Positions 23,223 through 31,927 of a stretch of 64,000 nucleotides of DNA are shown piece by piece. Source of the DNA: Allorhizobium pseudoryzae (GTDB lineage: Bacteria; Pseudomonadota; Alphaproteobacteria; Rhizobiales; Rhizobiaceae); NCBI RefSeq assembly GCF_011046245.1, contig NZ_CP049241.1, positions 1-64,000 on the forward strand, given 5' to 3'. A program made the position numbers and the translations under genes. The first letter of the stretch is position 1. Each line of letters starts with the position of its first letter. The notes beneath the pieces are model-generated. The model was not told the origin of the DNA, made no database searches, and worked only from the letters and a program-made list of their open reading frames with translations.

Positions 23223-24235
23223 GACCGTTTTCCTATCTCCGCCCGACCGATCTTTCGCATGCCGTTTCGGCGCTTGCCGCCGAACCCGGCGCCCAGGTGC
23301 TGGCCGGCGGCACCAATCTCGTCGATCTGATGAAATACGATGTCGCCCATCCGACCGCCGTTATCGACATCAACGGTCTGCCGCTGAAGGAGATCGAAGC
23401 ATCGGACAACGGTCGCATCCGCATCGGTGCGCTCACCACCAATGCGCAGGTCGCCTATGATGCCAAGGTGCTGGAATCGCTGCCGCTTCTGTCGTCGGCC
23501 ATCCTTGCCGGCGCCTCGCCGCAGCTGCGCAATGCCGCCACCACCGGCGGCAATCTTTTGCAGCGCACGCGGTGCTATTATTTCTATGATCCCGCCACTC
23601 CCTGCAACAAGCGGGAGCCCGGCACCGGCTGTTCGGCCATCGGCGGCGTTACCCGCATCCATGCTATCCTCGGCGCCTCGGATCAGTGCATCGCCACCCA
23701 CCCGTCGGATATGTGCGTGGCGCTCGCCGCCCTTGATGCGGTGGTCGAGGTCGTCGGGCCGGATGGCCCGCGCGACATCCCCTTCCTCGCTTTCCACCGC
23801 CTGCCGGGCGAGCATCCGGAGCGCGACAACACGCTGCTTCCCGGCGAAATCGTCGTCGCGGTGCGGGCGGATGCCGGGCGCTTTGCCCGCCACCACAGCT
23901 ATCTGAAGCTGCGCGACCGGCTGTCTTACGCATTCGCGCTGGTCTCGGTCGCCGCAGCCCTCGATATCGAGGACGGCCGCATTCTCGATGCCCGGGTGGC
24001 ACTCGGGGGCGTGGCCCACAAGCCCTGGCGCGATCCGCTGGCAGAAGCGGAAGTGGCCGGCAAGCCGGCGAACCGGGAGACCTTCGAGGCCCTGGCGGAC
24101 CGGCTTCTCGCCGGCGCGAAAGGCCAGGGCGACAATGACTTCAAGATCCCGATGGCCGCCAAGGCGATCGTCCGGGCCCTCACCCAGGCCGCTGAGGGCA
24201 CACCGCAGATCCAGTCCGAAAAACGCATCCGCTGA
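23219..24235 (+). CDS. paoB: Aldehyde oxidoreductase FAD-binding subunit, PaoB-like
   Basis: 338 residues from MRPFSYLRPTDLSHAVSALA. FAD binding is shown by VLAGGTNLVDLMKYDV and ASPQLRNAATTGGNLLQRTR. The cysteine cluster TRCYYFYDPATPCNKREPGTGC corresponds to the extra [4Fe-4S] site that distinguishes PaoB-type medium subunits. Start ATG overlaps the paoA stop (ATGA). Confidence 0.93.
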   Translation: MRPFSYLRPTDLSHAVSALAAEPGAQVLAGGTNLVDLMKYDVAHPTAVIDINGLPLKEIEASDNGRIRIGALTTNAQVAYDAKVLESLPLLSSAILAGASPQLRNAATTGGNLLQRTRCYYFYDPATPCNKREPGTGCSAIGGVTRIHAILGASDQCIATHPSDMCVALAALDAVVEVVGPDGPRDIPFLAFHRLPGEHPERDNTLLPGEIVVAVRADAGRFARHHSYLKLRDRLSYAFALVSVAAALDIEDGRILDARVALGGVAHKPWRDPLAEAEVAGKPANRETFEALADRLLAGAKGQGDNDFKIPMAAKAIVRALTQAAEGTPQIQSEKRIR

Positions 24236-24248
24236 GGAGACAAGACCC

Positions 24249-26522
24249 ATGGCTCACCCCACCTCCGGCCGCGTCATCGGCTTTCCCCTGCCGCGTATCG
24301 ACGGCGCGAAAAAGGTCACCGGCACCGCCCCTTATGCGGTCGAACATGCCGCCCCCGACGCGCTGTTCGGCTTCGTTACCACGGCCACCATCAACCGCGG
24401 CAGGATTGTCGCGATCGATCTGGCCGATGCCGCCGCAACGCCCGGTGTCGTCAAGATCTATACCCACGAAAACCGGCCGCGCACCGCCTGGTGGGATACC
24501 TCCTGGAAGGACGAGGTGGCGCTCCCCGGCCACCCGTTCCGCCCGCTGGAAAACGACCGCGTGCTGTTCGACGGCCAGCCGGTGGCGCTGGTGATCGCCG
24601 AAACGTTTGAAGCCGCCCGCGATGCCGCCGCGCTGATCCGCGTCCGCTACGAGGCAGAAGCGCCGAAGACCGATCTCGCCACTGAGCGCGCGAACGCCTA
24701 TGTGCCGAAGGAAAACCGCAGCGGCATTGCACCGCCGCCCGCCCCGCGCGGCGATGCGGACGGCGCCTATGCGACAGCGGCGCACACCATCTCCGCCGAA
24801 TACTGGCTGGAGGGCGAATACCACAATCCGATGGAGCTCTATGGCTCCACCGTGATCTATGAAGGCGAAGGCCGCATCACCGTCTACGACAAGACGCAAG
24901 GCTCGCAGAACGTCCAGGGTTATCTCTGCGGCATCTTCGAACTGAAGCCGGAAAATGTCCGCGTTTTCAACCCCTTCGTCGGCGGCGCCTTCGGATCGGG
25001 CCTGCGCCCCGGCCACCAGGTGTTTCTCGCAACGCTTGCCGCGCTCGATCTCAAGCGGTCCGTGAAGCTGGAGATTTCCCGCCAGGAAATGTTCTACATG
25101 CGCTGGCGCCCGGCCACCGTCCAGACCGTCCAGATGGGTGCCGATGCGGACGGCCGGCTGGTCTCGATCAAGCACCACGCCATTGAGGCCACCTCCACCT
25201 ATGAGGATTACCAGGAAACCGTCGTCAACTGGTCGGGCCTTGCCTACAAATGCGACAACGTCACCCTCTCCTATGAACTCGCCGCCCTGACGGTCGCCAC
25301 GCCTGGCGATATGCGCGCGCCGGGTGCGGCCACCGGTTTCGTCGCGCTCGAATGCGCGATCGATGAACTCGCCTATAACGTCGGTCTCGATCCGCTGGAG
25401 ATGCGGGTGCGCAACTTCGTGCATGTGGACCAGAACGAGGACCTGCAGTTCACCTCCAAGGCGCTGCATGCCTGTTACCGCGAAGGCGGCAAACGCTTTG
25501 GCTGGGACCGCCGCAGCCCCGCCCCGCGCTCGATGCGCGAGGGTCAGGACCTGATCGGCTGGGGCATGGCGACCGGCATCTGGGAGGCAACGCTCACCAA
25601 TGCCGCGGCGAAAGCCCGGCTGGAAAAGGGCGGCAAGGTCACCGTTTCCGCCGCCGCATCCGATATCGGCACAGGCACCTGGACGATCCTTGCCCAGATC
25701 GGCGCCGACGGCTTCGGCATCCTGCCGGAGGATGTGACGGTAAAGATCGGCGATTCCTCCCTGTCCAAAACCTCCGTCGAAGGCGGCTCCTGGACCGCCG
25801 CCTCCTCGGGCTCAGCTGTCCAGGCCGCTAGCACCGCCGTGCGCGCCACGCTCCTGAAGCACGCCCAGGCGATGCCGGGAACGCCGCTCACCGATATCGG
25901 CGTCGAACAGACCGCCATCCGCGACGGTCGCCTGGTGCTCGATATCAACGACCAGGTCGGCGTGGCACTCGACGACATTCTCGATGCCGCCGGCCTTTCC
26001 TTCATCGAGGAAGAGGCAAAGGTCGCACCGGACGCAGCGCAGGCGAAGAAATTCGTCAGCTACACCCATTCCGGCATCTTCGTGGAGGTGCGGATCGATG
26101 AGGAGCTTGGTGTCCTGCGCGTCACCCGCGTCGTCATTGCAGTCGCCGCCGGCCGTATCCTCAACCCAAAGACCGCCCGCAGCCAGGTGCTCGGCGGCGT
26201 GGTGATGGGCATCGGCATGGCGCTGCACGAGGAAGGCATGACGGATCATCGCCTTGGCCGGCTGATGAACCACAATCTGGCCGAATACCACATCCCCGCC
26301 CATGCCGATATTGCCGACATCGACGTCATCTTCGTCGAGGAACACGACCAGATGGCAAGCCCGCTCGGCGTCAAGGGGCTCGGCGAAATCGGCATTGTCG
26401 GCGTCGCGAGCGCCGTCGCCAATGCCATCTACCACGCCACCGGCACGCGAATCCGCCACCTGCCGATCACCATCGACAAGATCCTCGATGCCACAAATCC
26501 TGCCAAGGAGGCCGCAGAATGA
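24249..26522 (+). CDS. paoC: Aldehyde oxidoreductase molybdopterin subunit, PaoC-like
   Basis: 757 residues from MAHPTSGRVIGFPLPRIDGA, preceded by GAGGAG. It is the large catalytic subunit of the xanthine oxidase family: KVTGTAPYAVEH near the start, GGAFGSGLRPGHQ, RAPGAATGFVALECAIDELA, and the C-terminal MASPLGVKGLGEIGIVG containing the catalytic Glu. It should carry a molybdenum cytosine dinucleotide cofactor and oxidise aldehydes to acids. No paoD/xdhC-type maturation gene follows; a catalase-family gene overlaps the stop instead. Confidence 0.93.
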   Translation: MAHPTSGRVIGFPLPRIDGAKKVTGTAPYAVEHAAPDALFGFVTTATINRGRIVAIDLADAAATPGVVKIYTHENRPRTAWWDTSWKDEVALPGHPFRPLENDRVLFDGQPVALVIAETFEAARDAAALIRVRYEAEAPKTDLATERANAYVPKENRSGIAPPPAPRGDADGAYATAAHTISAEYWLEGEYHNPMELYGSTVIYEGEGRITVYDKTQGSQNVQGYLCGIFELKPENVRVFNPFVGGAFGSGLRPGHQVFLATLAALDLKRSVKLEISRQEMFYMRWRPATVQTVQMGADADGRLVSIKHHAIEATSTYEDYQETVVNWSGLAYKCDNVTLSYELAALTVATPGDMRAPGAATGFVALECAIDELAYNVGLDPLEMRVRNFVHVDQNEDLQFTSKALHACYREGGKRFGWDRRSPAPRSMREGQDLIGWGMATGIWEATLTNAAAKARLEKGGKVTVSAAASDIGTGTWTILAQIGADGFGILPEDVTVKIGDSSLSKTSVEGGSWTAASSGSAVQAASTAVRATLLKHAQAMPGTPLTDIGVEQTAIRDGRLVLDINDQVGVALDDILDAAGLSFIEEEAKVAPDAAQAKKFVSYTHSGIFVEVRIDEELGVLRVTRVVIAVAAGRILNPKTARSQVLGGVVMGIGMALHEEGMTDHRLGRLMNHNLAEYHIPAHADIADIDVIFVEEHDQMASPLGVKGLGEIGIVGVASAVANAIYHATGTRIRHLPITIDKILDATNPAKEAAE

Positions 26523-27667
26523 CCCGTCTGCCCGAAAACCCGCAGCGTTATCACGAGGGCGTCGAGGACATCCGCCCCGACGAACCGCAAGTCGCCGAAG
26601 CGCTCGCCGACACCATGCTGTCGATCGCCTACAAGACCTATGCCGACAGCGCCCATGCGATCCGCTCAGTCCACGCCAAAAGCCATGCGCTGCTCGGCGC
26701 CGAAGTCGAGGTGCACGACAACCTGCCGCCGGACCTGGCGCAGGGCCTCTTTGCCCGTCCCGCCACCTATGATGCCGTGATCCGCCTCTCCACCACGCCC
26801 GGCGACATTTTACACGACAGCGTCTCGGCCCCGCGCGGCATGGCGCTGAAGATCCTCGATGTGGCGGGCGATCGCCTGCCGGGCGCGGAACACTCCACCT
26901 CGCAGGATTTCGTCATGGTCAATGGCAAGGTGTTCAACTCGCCAAGCGGCGAGGCCTTCCTCGGCAGCCTGAAGCTTCTCGCCGCCACCACCGACCGGGC
27001 GGAAGGTGCCAAGAAGGTTCTGTCGAAAATCCTGCGCGGGGCCGAAAGCGTCGCAGAAACGCTCGGCAAGGAACTGACGCCGGTGAAGGTGATGGGCGGC
27101 CAGCCGATGACCCATATGCTGGGCGAAAGTTTTTACACCCAGGTGCCCGTCCGTTACGGCGCCTATATCGCCAAGCTCGGCGTCGTGCCGGCTTCCGACA
27201 ACCTGAAAGCCCTCATCGACCGCACCGTGAGCACCGCCGGCGATCCGGACACGCACCGCCATCTGCTCGACGAGTTTTTCGAGCAGGAGACTGCGGTGTG
27301 GCACTTGAAGGCACAACTCTGCACCAATCTCGACGAGATGCCGGTGGAAGATCCGATGGCACTCTGGGACGAGGAGAAAAGTCCTTACTTTACCGTCGCC
27401 ACCATCACCGCCGGTCCGCAGACCGCCTGGAGCGAAGAACGCTCCGAACAGGTGGATGACGGCATGAAGTTCTCGCCCTGGAACGGCATCGCCGCCCACC
27501 AGCCGCTCGGCCAGATCATGCGGCTGCGCAAACTCGCCTATGAACGCTCCGCCGCCTTCCGCTCCGAACGCAACCCCACCCCCGTCACCGAACCCGCCCG
27601 CTGCCCCTTTGCCCACGGCAGCGCCGGAAATGTGGTGCAGGCCACGGGTGCGCGGGTGTTTCCCTAA
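26519..27667 (+). CDS. Catalase-family heme protein
   Basis: 382 residues, shorter than classical catalases (about 480+). KSHALLGAEVEVHDNLPPDLAQGLF and DAVIRLSTTPGDI with the following RGMALKILDV match the small catalase-like (SrpA/y4iL-type) group; SQDFVMVNGKVF is also typical. It overlaps paoC by four bases and is probably made from the same transcript. Xanthine-oxidase-type enzymes can release H2O2 when O2 is the acceptor, so a peroxide-consuming partner is plausible; catalytic activity is not proven by sequence. Confidence 0.85.
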   Translation: MTRLPENPQRYHEGVEDIRPDEPQVAEALADTMLSIAYKTYADSAHAIRSVHAKSHALLGAEVEVHDNLPPDLAQGLFARPATYDAVIRLSTTPGDILHDSVSAPRGMALKILDVAGDRLPGAEHSTSQDFVMVNGKVFNSPSGEAFLGSLKLLAATTDRAEGAKKVLSKILRGAESVAETLGKELTPVKVMGGQPMTHMLGESFYTQVPVRYGAYIAKLGVVPASDNLKALIDRTVSTAGDPDTHRHLLDEFFEQETAVWHLKAQLCTNLDEMPVEDPMALWDEEKSPYFTVATITAGPQTAWSEERSEQVDDGMKFSPWNGIAAHQPLGQIMRLRKLAYERSAAFRSERNPTPVTEPARCPFAHGSAGNVVQATGARVFP

Positions 27668-27732
27668 GGTCGTAAAGGCCTAAGGGAGCACTCGGCCGAG
27701 TGCGGCTGATGGGACGCGAGAGCGCCGCACGG

Positions 27733-27838
27733 CCCTTCTCCCCGCTGAGCGGGGAGAAGGTGGCGGCAGCCGGATGAGGGGCAAAGCCGCAAACTTGTCA
27801 GAAGCCCAGCCCCTCACCCCGCCAAGCGGCGAGAGGAG
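27733..27838. repeat. RIME1-like element
   Basis: CCCTTCTCCCCGCTGAGC then GGGGAGAAGGTGGCGGCAG and CCGGATGAGGGGC (27733-27782), the typical rhizobial RIME1 form, with a degenerate inverted half CCCCTCACCCCGCC at 27811-27838. It sits between the catalase gene and a convergent gene pair. Confidence 0.75.
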
Positions 27839-27879
27839 GAAACGGCGCGGCAGACGGGATTGCTCTAACCGCTGCCCTG

Positions 27880-28338
27880 TCACCCGACCCGCTGCCGCCG
27901 CTGATCCATGAGGTAACGTGTGGCATAGGCAATCGAACGCGGGATCGGTTTTGCCTTGCGGTAATCGGCGACCTGGCGGCGGGAAATCTCCAGCGCTGCC
28001 GCCATGCCCTCCAGCGTCATGCCAAGTTCGTCCATGGCCTTGCGAAAATCCGCGTTGCCGAAATCGACCGGCGGCAGCTTGCTGAGCCAGAGGGCCGAAA
28101 AATCGATCCCACCCGGCCATTCGATCGCCGTTCCAAATTCCTCGACCGTCACAGCGCGAAACAACGCGTCATCCTGCCGCAACGGCATGAACACCCGGCG
28201 GCTCAGCAGCGCCGGCGCCAGATCCACCACCTGCTCCTGGCCCGACGCCCAGGTAACCCGCAGCAGGCGATCGTCCAGCGGCTCGACCATCCGGATGCGC
28301 GGCAGGGGCTCACCGACAGAGATCAATTCATCGCTCAT
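27880..28338 (-). CDS. DUF2442 protein with C-terminal helix-turn-helix
   Basis: 152 residues. The N-terminal DUF2442 part (LLRVTWASGQEQVVDLAPAL; TVEEFGTAIEWPGGIDFSA) is followed by an HTH (RKAMDELGMTLEGMAAALEI; SRRQVADYRKAKPIPRSIA). It overlaps the DUF4160 gene by 11 bases. DUF4160-DUF2442 pairs are commonly found together and are suspected TA-like modules; here the HTH end would fit the autoregulating partner. Function unproven. Confidence 0.85.
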   Translation of the reverse strand: MSDELISVGEPLPRIRMVEPLDDRLLRVTWASGQEQVVDLAPALLSRRVFMPLRQDDALFRAVTVEEFGTAIEWPGGIDFSALWLSKLPPVDFGNADFRKAMDELGMTLEGMAAALEISRRQVADYRKAKPIPRSIAYATRYLMDQRRQRVG

Positions 28339-28564
28339 TGAGGCGTTTCCATTCCGATTCCAGGCGCTTCCGGTTCTCGTCCGTCGATGCCCATTCTCTC
28401 ACCAACTGCAGATTCCGTGCCGTGATCTGCCCCTGCAGCACGCTCAAGTCCCGGATCAGGATCAGCGCATCATGATCCGGCGTTGCGACATGGAAGTGCG
28501 GCGGATTGTGATCATCCGCAAACAGCATGATCTTCATGTTGCCCAGACGCATGAGCACCGGCAT
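28328..28564 (-). CDS. DUF4160 domain protein
   Basis: 78 residues from MPVLMRLGNMKIMLFADDHN, start supported by GGAGG eight bases upstream. HNPPHFHVATPDHDALI is the DUF4160 signature. It is the first gene of a two-gene unit with the DUF2442/HTH gene; the pair resembles a toxin-antitoxin arrangement. Confidence 0.88.
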   Translation of the reverse strand: MPVLMRLGNMKIMLFADDHNPPHFHVATPDHDALILIRDLSVLQGQITARNLQLVREWASTDENRKRLESEWKRLNER

Positions 28565-28674
28565 CCGGAACGCCTCCAAAATAGTGCATGATGCGCACTA
28601 TGTCGAGCACATCAGCAGATCATGCAGGCAGGATGCAACTAGAAGAAGCATCAATCAAGAAGGGCGCATCCTTC

Positions 28675-30168
28675 TCACGTTCCGCAAAAGGTCCGCAGCA
28701 CCCGTTCCTCGTCCTTTGGCGGCTCGGCATAAGGAGCAAACTCCGGCCTGTCCTCGTAAGGGGCGCTGACCGCCTCGAGCAGGCGGCGGAAGGGGGTGAT
28801 GTCCCCCTCGCCTGCGGCGGCAATTGCTTCCTCGATCCGGTGATTGCGGGGGATGATCGCCGGGTTGACCGCGCGCATCGTCGCTGCCCGGTCGATACCA
28901 TCGGACGCTTCGCGGGCAAGGCGGGCGCGCCACTGTGGCAGCCAGGCTTCGGCCTTCTGCCAGGGGGCAAAGCCTTCCAGAAACGCGGCTTCGGCCTTCA
29001 GTTTCGCCGCCGCGTCATCCCCGGCATCGGCCTCGGCCACAGTGCAGAGCCTGCGGAAGGTGAGCGTAAAATCGGCGCGGCCGTCCTGCATGGCGGCGAG
29101 CAGCGTCTGAGCCAGGTCGCCATCCTCGGCCTCCTCGGTGATGAGCCCCAGCTTCTTGCGGAAGACGGCGATCCAGGCCGTCTGGAACACCTCGCCAAAC
29201 CGTTTCAGCACGTCGTTGGCCGCCTCCACCGCCCGGTCCTGGTCGGCATCGATCAGCGGCAACAGGCATTCGGCCAGCCGCGCCATGTTCCACTGGCCGA
29301 TGCCCGGCTGGTTGCGATAGGCATACCGCCCCTGCTGGTCGATCGAGGAAAACACCTTCATATGGTCGTAGTCGTCGAGGAAGGCGCAGGGGCCGAAATC
29401 GATCGTCTCGCCGGACAGCGTCATGTTGTCGGTGTTCATCACGCCGTGGATGAAGCCGACGCCCAGCCAGCGGGCAATCAGCGCCGCCTGGCGTTCCGCC
29501 ACCTGCGTCAACAACGCAAGATAAGGCTTTTCGGCTCCCTTCAGATCCGGGTCATGCCGGTCGATCACGTAATCGGCAAGCGCCCGGATCGCCTCCTCGT
29601 CCCCGCGTGCGGCAAAATACTGGAAGGTTCCGACCCGCACATGGCTTGCCGCCACCCGGGTGAAGACCGCGCCGGGCAGCATGGTTTCGCGCTGCACCGG
29701 ATCGCCGGTCAGAACGGCGGCCAGCGCCCGGGTTGCCGGAATGCCAAGAGCGGCAAAGGCTTCCGAGACGATATATTCGCGTAGAACCGGGCCAAGGGCA
29801 GCCCGCCCGTCGCCGCGCCTCGAAAACGGCGTCGGCCCCGCCCCCTTCAGCTGGATGTCACGACGCACGCCATCGGCATCCACCACCTCGCCGAGCAGGA
29901 TCGCCCGGCCATCGCCGAGTTGCGGCACGAAATTGCCGAACTGGTGGCCGGCATAGGCCATGGCAAGCGGCATGGCGCCCGGCGGCAGGACATTGCCGGA
30001 AAAAATCGCCGCCAGGCGCCCCGTGTCCGTTTCGTCAAGGGTGAGACCCAGATTTTTTGCAAGCGGGCCGTTGAACGCCATCAGCACCGGGCCGGAGACG
30101 GCCTCCGGATAGACGGAGGCATAAAAGCGCTCGGGCAGGCGCGCATAAGAATTATCAAACGGGAACAA
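28675..30168 (-). CDS. selO: Protein adenylyltransferase SelO (YdiU)
   Basis: 497 residues from a TTG start at 30168 that follows AAGGAG with a seven-base gap, giving FPFDNSYARLPERFYASVYP near the N-terminus as in rhizobial SelO. A longer frame to ATG 30228 has no Shine-Dalgarno. SelO is a pseudokinase-fold enzyme that AMPylates proteins under redox stress: AGHQFGNFVPQLGDGRA, DIQLKGAGPTPFSRRGDG, FIHGVMNTDNMTLSGETIDF and FGPCAFLDDYD are its nucleotide and metal motifs. The C-terminal Cys lies in RTFCGT. Confidence 0.93.
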   Translation of the reverse strand: MFPFDNSYARLPERFYASVYPEAVSGPVLMAFNGPLAKNLGLTLDETDTGRLAAIFSGNVLPPGAMPLAMAYAGHQFGNFVPQLGDGRAILLGEVVDADGVRRDIQLKGAGPTPFSRRGDGRAALGPVLREYIVSEAFAALGIPATRALAAVLTGDPVQRETMLPGAVFTRVAASHVRVGTFQYFAARGDEEAIRALADYVIDRHDPDLKGAEKPYLALLTQVAERQAALIARWLGVGFIHGVMNTDNMTLSGETIDFGPCAFLDDYDHMKVFSSIDQQGRYAYRNQPGIGQWNMARLAECLLPLIDADQDRAVEAANDVLKRFGEVFQTAWIAVFRKKLGLITEEAEDGDLAQTLLAAMQDGRADFTLTFRRLCTVAEADAGDDAAAKLKAEAAFLEGFAPWQKAEAWLPQWRARLAREASDGIDRAATMRAVNPAIIPRNHRIEEAIAAAGEGDITPFRRLLEAVSAPYEDRPEFAPYAEPPKDEERVLRTFCGT

Positions 30169-30402
30169 GATCTTACTCCTTGGAAGCCGGAACCTCTGGG
30201 CAAGGTTCGCCTCGTCTGTCTTCAGCATATGGGGTCAGCGTGGCAAACCGCAAGCGAGGTGGAAAAAGCCGCCACCACTGCCCGGCAAGAGGGCGGCACG
30301 CCACAAAATTCGGCATTCCTGATACTGTGTTGTATATTAGCTACAGCCTTATAAGCACCACGCCCTACATCCGTTTCAGTCTCGCAAAAAGGGAATGATA
30401 CC

Positions 30403-31044
30403 ATGAAGAAAATCCTGATCCTCACGACCAGCGTCGCCCTCCTCAGCTCCACGGCCGCTTTCGCTGCCGATGCCATCTACGAGGCCCCGCAGGCTCCCGT
30501 CGCCCAGGATATCCCCGTCCAGACCTTCACCTGGGCCGGTCCCTATATCGGTCTGCACGGCGGTTACGGCTGGGCGGACGGCGACTTTACCGGCCCGGGC
30601 GGCACGGCTTCGGATGATTTCGACGGTGGCCGCATGGGCGGTTTCGTCGGCTACAACTGGCAGATGTCGAACGGCTTCGTCGTCGGTCTCGAAGGTGACG
30701 TGAACTACGACTGGAACGACAACGATTACGCCGGCGGCTACAATGTCGATACCGGCTTCTCCGGTTCGGTCCGCGGTCGCGTCGGTTATGCCATGGACCG
30801 CGCGCTCCTGTTCGCGGCAGCCGGCTGGACCGCGACCAATGCCTCGATCGAAGGTCCGGGCATCGATTCCAGCGAAACCATGCACGGCTGGACCGTCGGC
30901 GGCGGCGTCGACTGGGCCTTCACCGACAACGTCTTCGGCCGCCTCGAATACCGCTACAACGATTACGGCGACAAGAACATCGGCCCGATCAATGCCGATT
31001 TCGACCAGCACGTCGTGAACGTCGGTATCGGCGTGAAGTTCTGA
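30403..31044 (+). CDS. Outer-membrane beta-barrel protein, Omp25/31-like
   Basis: 213 residues with a signal peptide (MKKILILTTSVALLSSTAAFA, cleavage after AFA). An eight-stranded barrel pattern follows: WAGPYIGLHGGYGW, MGGFVGYNWQMSNGFVVGLEG, SVRGRVGYAMDRALLFAAAGW, GWTVGGGVDWAF and the terminal VVNVGIGVKF ending in Phe. It probably forms a small outer-membrane structural protein. AAGGGAAT precedes the ATG, and an intrinsic terminator follows. Confidence 0.93.
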   Translation: MKKILILTTSVALLSSTAAFAADAIYEAPQAPVAQDIPVQTFTWAGPYIGLHGGYGWADGDFTGPGGTASDDFDGGRMGGFVGYNWQMSNGFVVGLEGDVNYDWNDNDYAGGYNVDTGFSGSVRGRVGYAMDRALLFAAAGWTATNASIEGPGIDSSETMHGWTVGGGVDWAFTDNVFGRLEYRYNDYGDKNIGPINADFDQHVVNVGIGVKF

Positions 31045-31066
31045 TCCCGCGCTCTGCGGATCAGCG

Positions 31067-31096
31067 AGCCGGCTCCTTCGGGGGCCGGCTTTTTTT
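31067..31096 (+). terminator. Intrinsic terminator of the Omp25/31-like gene
   Basis: AGCCGGCTCC and GGGGGCCGGCT stem with a TTC loop, followed by a run of T (31089-31096), 22 bases after the stop codon. Confidence 0.9.
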
Positions 31097-31144
31097 GTGG
31101 CCAACGAATGCGGTCAAGAGGAACCACGGCAGCGCCGCGTTTCT

Positions 31145-31197
31145 CCTTCTCCCCGTGAGAACGGGGAGAAGGTGGCCGGCAGGCCGGATGAGGGGCG
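31145..31197. repeat. RIME1-like element
   Basis: CCTTCTCCCCGTGAGAAC and GGGGAGAAGGTGGCCGGCAG then GGCCGGATGAGGGGC. It lies between the outer-membrane protein gene and copZ. Confidence 0.75.
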
Positions 31198-31277
31198 AGC
31201 CGGCAAGCCTTTCAAAACTTGAGTCCCTCACCCCCCGCGGGCAGCCGGATCTTCGGCCCCCTACTCCCCCCCTCACC

Positions 31278-31481
31278 TCATGCCATACCCAGCCGTTCCG
31301 GCGTGTAGCCGGCGTCGCGGATGGCGTCTTCGGCCTTGGCCGGGTCGCCGCCCTCGAGCGTGACGCGTTGGTTGGCGAGGTCGATTGCCACGGGAACGCC
31401 GGGCAGCGCCTTGTCGAGCGCCTGTTTCACCGTCTTTTCGCAATGGCCGCAGGTCATGTCGCGGACGAGGAATGTGGTCAT
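31278..31481 (-). CDS. copZ: Copper chaperone CopZ-like (HMA domain)
   Basis: 67 residues from MTTFLVRDMTCGHCEKTVKQ, start after AAGGAG. A single HMA domain with the MxCxxC metal site (MTCGHC). It delivers Cu(I) to the P-type ATPase of the same operon. It is the third gene of copA-merR-copZ. Confidence 0.92.
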   Translation of the reverse strand: MTTFLVRDMTCGHCEKTVKQALDKALPGVPVAIDLANQRVTLEGGDPAKAEDAIRDAGYTPERLGMA

Positions 31482-31492
31482 GGTTCTTCTCC

Positions 31493-31927
31493 TTAGGAAT
31501 GGGTTTTCGAAGATATCGTGGCCGCTTTCGGCGGATCGACATGGCCGGCGAGATCCTCCAGGATCGGGCAATCGGGCCTTCCGTCACCGCCGCAGCAATG
31601 GGCGAGGTGCTTCAGCGTCTTCACCATGGCCTGCATGTCGGCGATGCGGCGCTCGAGGTCGGCGATGTGTTCCACCGCCACGGCCTTCACCGCGGCACTT
31701 TCGCGCTCGCGGTCCTGCCAGAGCGCCAGGAGCCGCTCCGTCTCCTCCAGCGAAAAACCGAGCGAGCGGGCCCGCTTGATGAAGCGCAGCACATGCACGT
31801 CGTCTGCGGCGTAGACACGATAATTGTTGCCGGAGCGGGTGGACGGCCGGATGAGGCCGATCTGCTCGTAATAGCGGATCATCTTGGCGGAAACGCCGGA
31901 TGCCTCGGAGGCCTCGCCGATGTTCAT
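31493..31927 (-). CDS. Cu(I)-responsive MerR-family regulator (CueR/HmrR)
   Basis: 144 residues: HTH MNIGEASEASGVSAKMIRYYEQIGLIRPS, dimerisation helix, and a metal-binding loop HCCGGDGRPDCPIL with the two Cys of monovalent-metal MerR proteins. It activates copA from the 19-bp-spacer promoter at 34482-34512. Its ATG overlaps the copA stop by four bases. Confidence 0.93.
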   Translation of the reverse strand: MNIGEASEASGVSAKMIRYYEQIGLIRPSTRSGNNYRVYAADDVHVLRFIKRARSLGFSLEETERLLALWQDRERESAAVKAVAVEHIADLERRIADMQAMVKTLKHLAHCCGGDGRPDCPILEDLAGHVDPPKAATISSKTHS

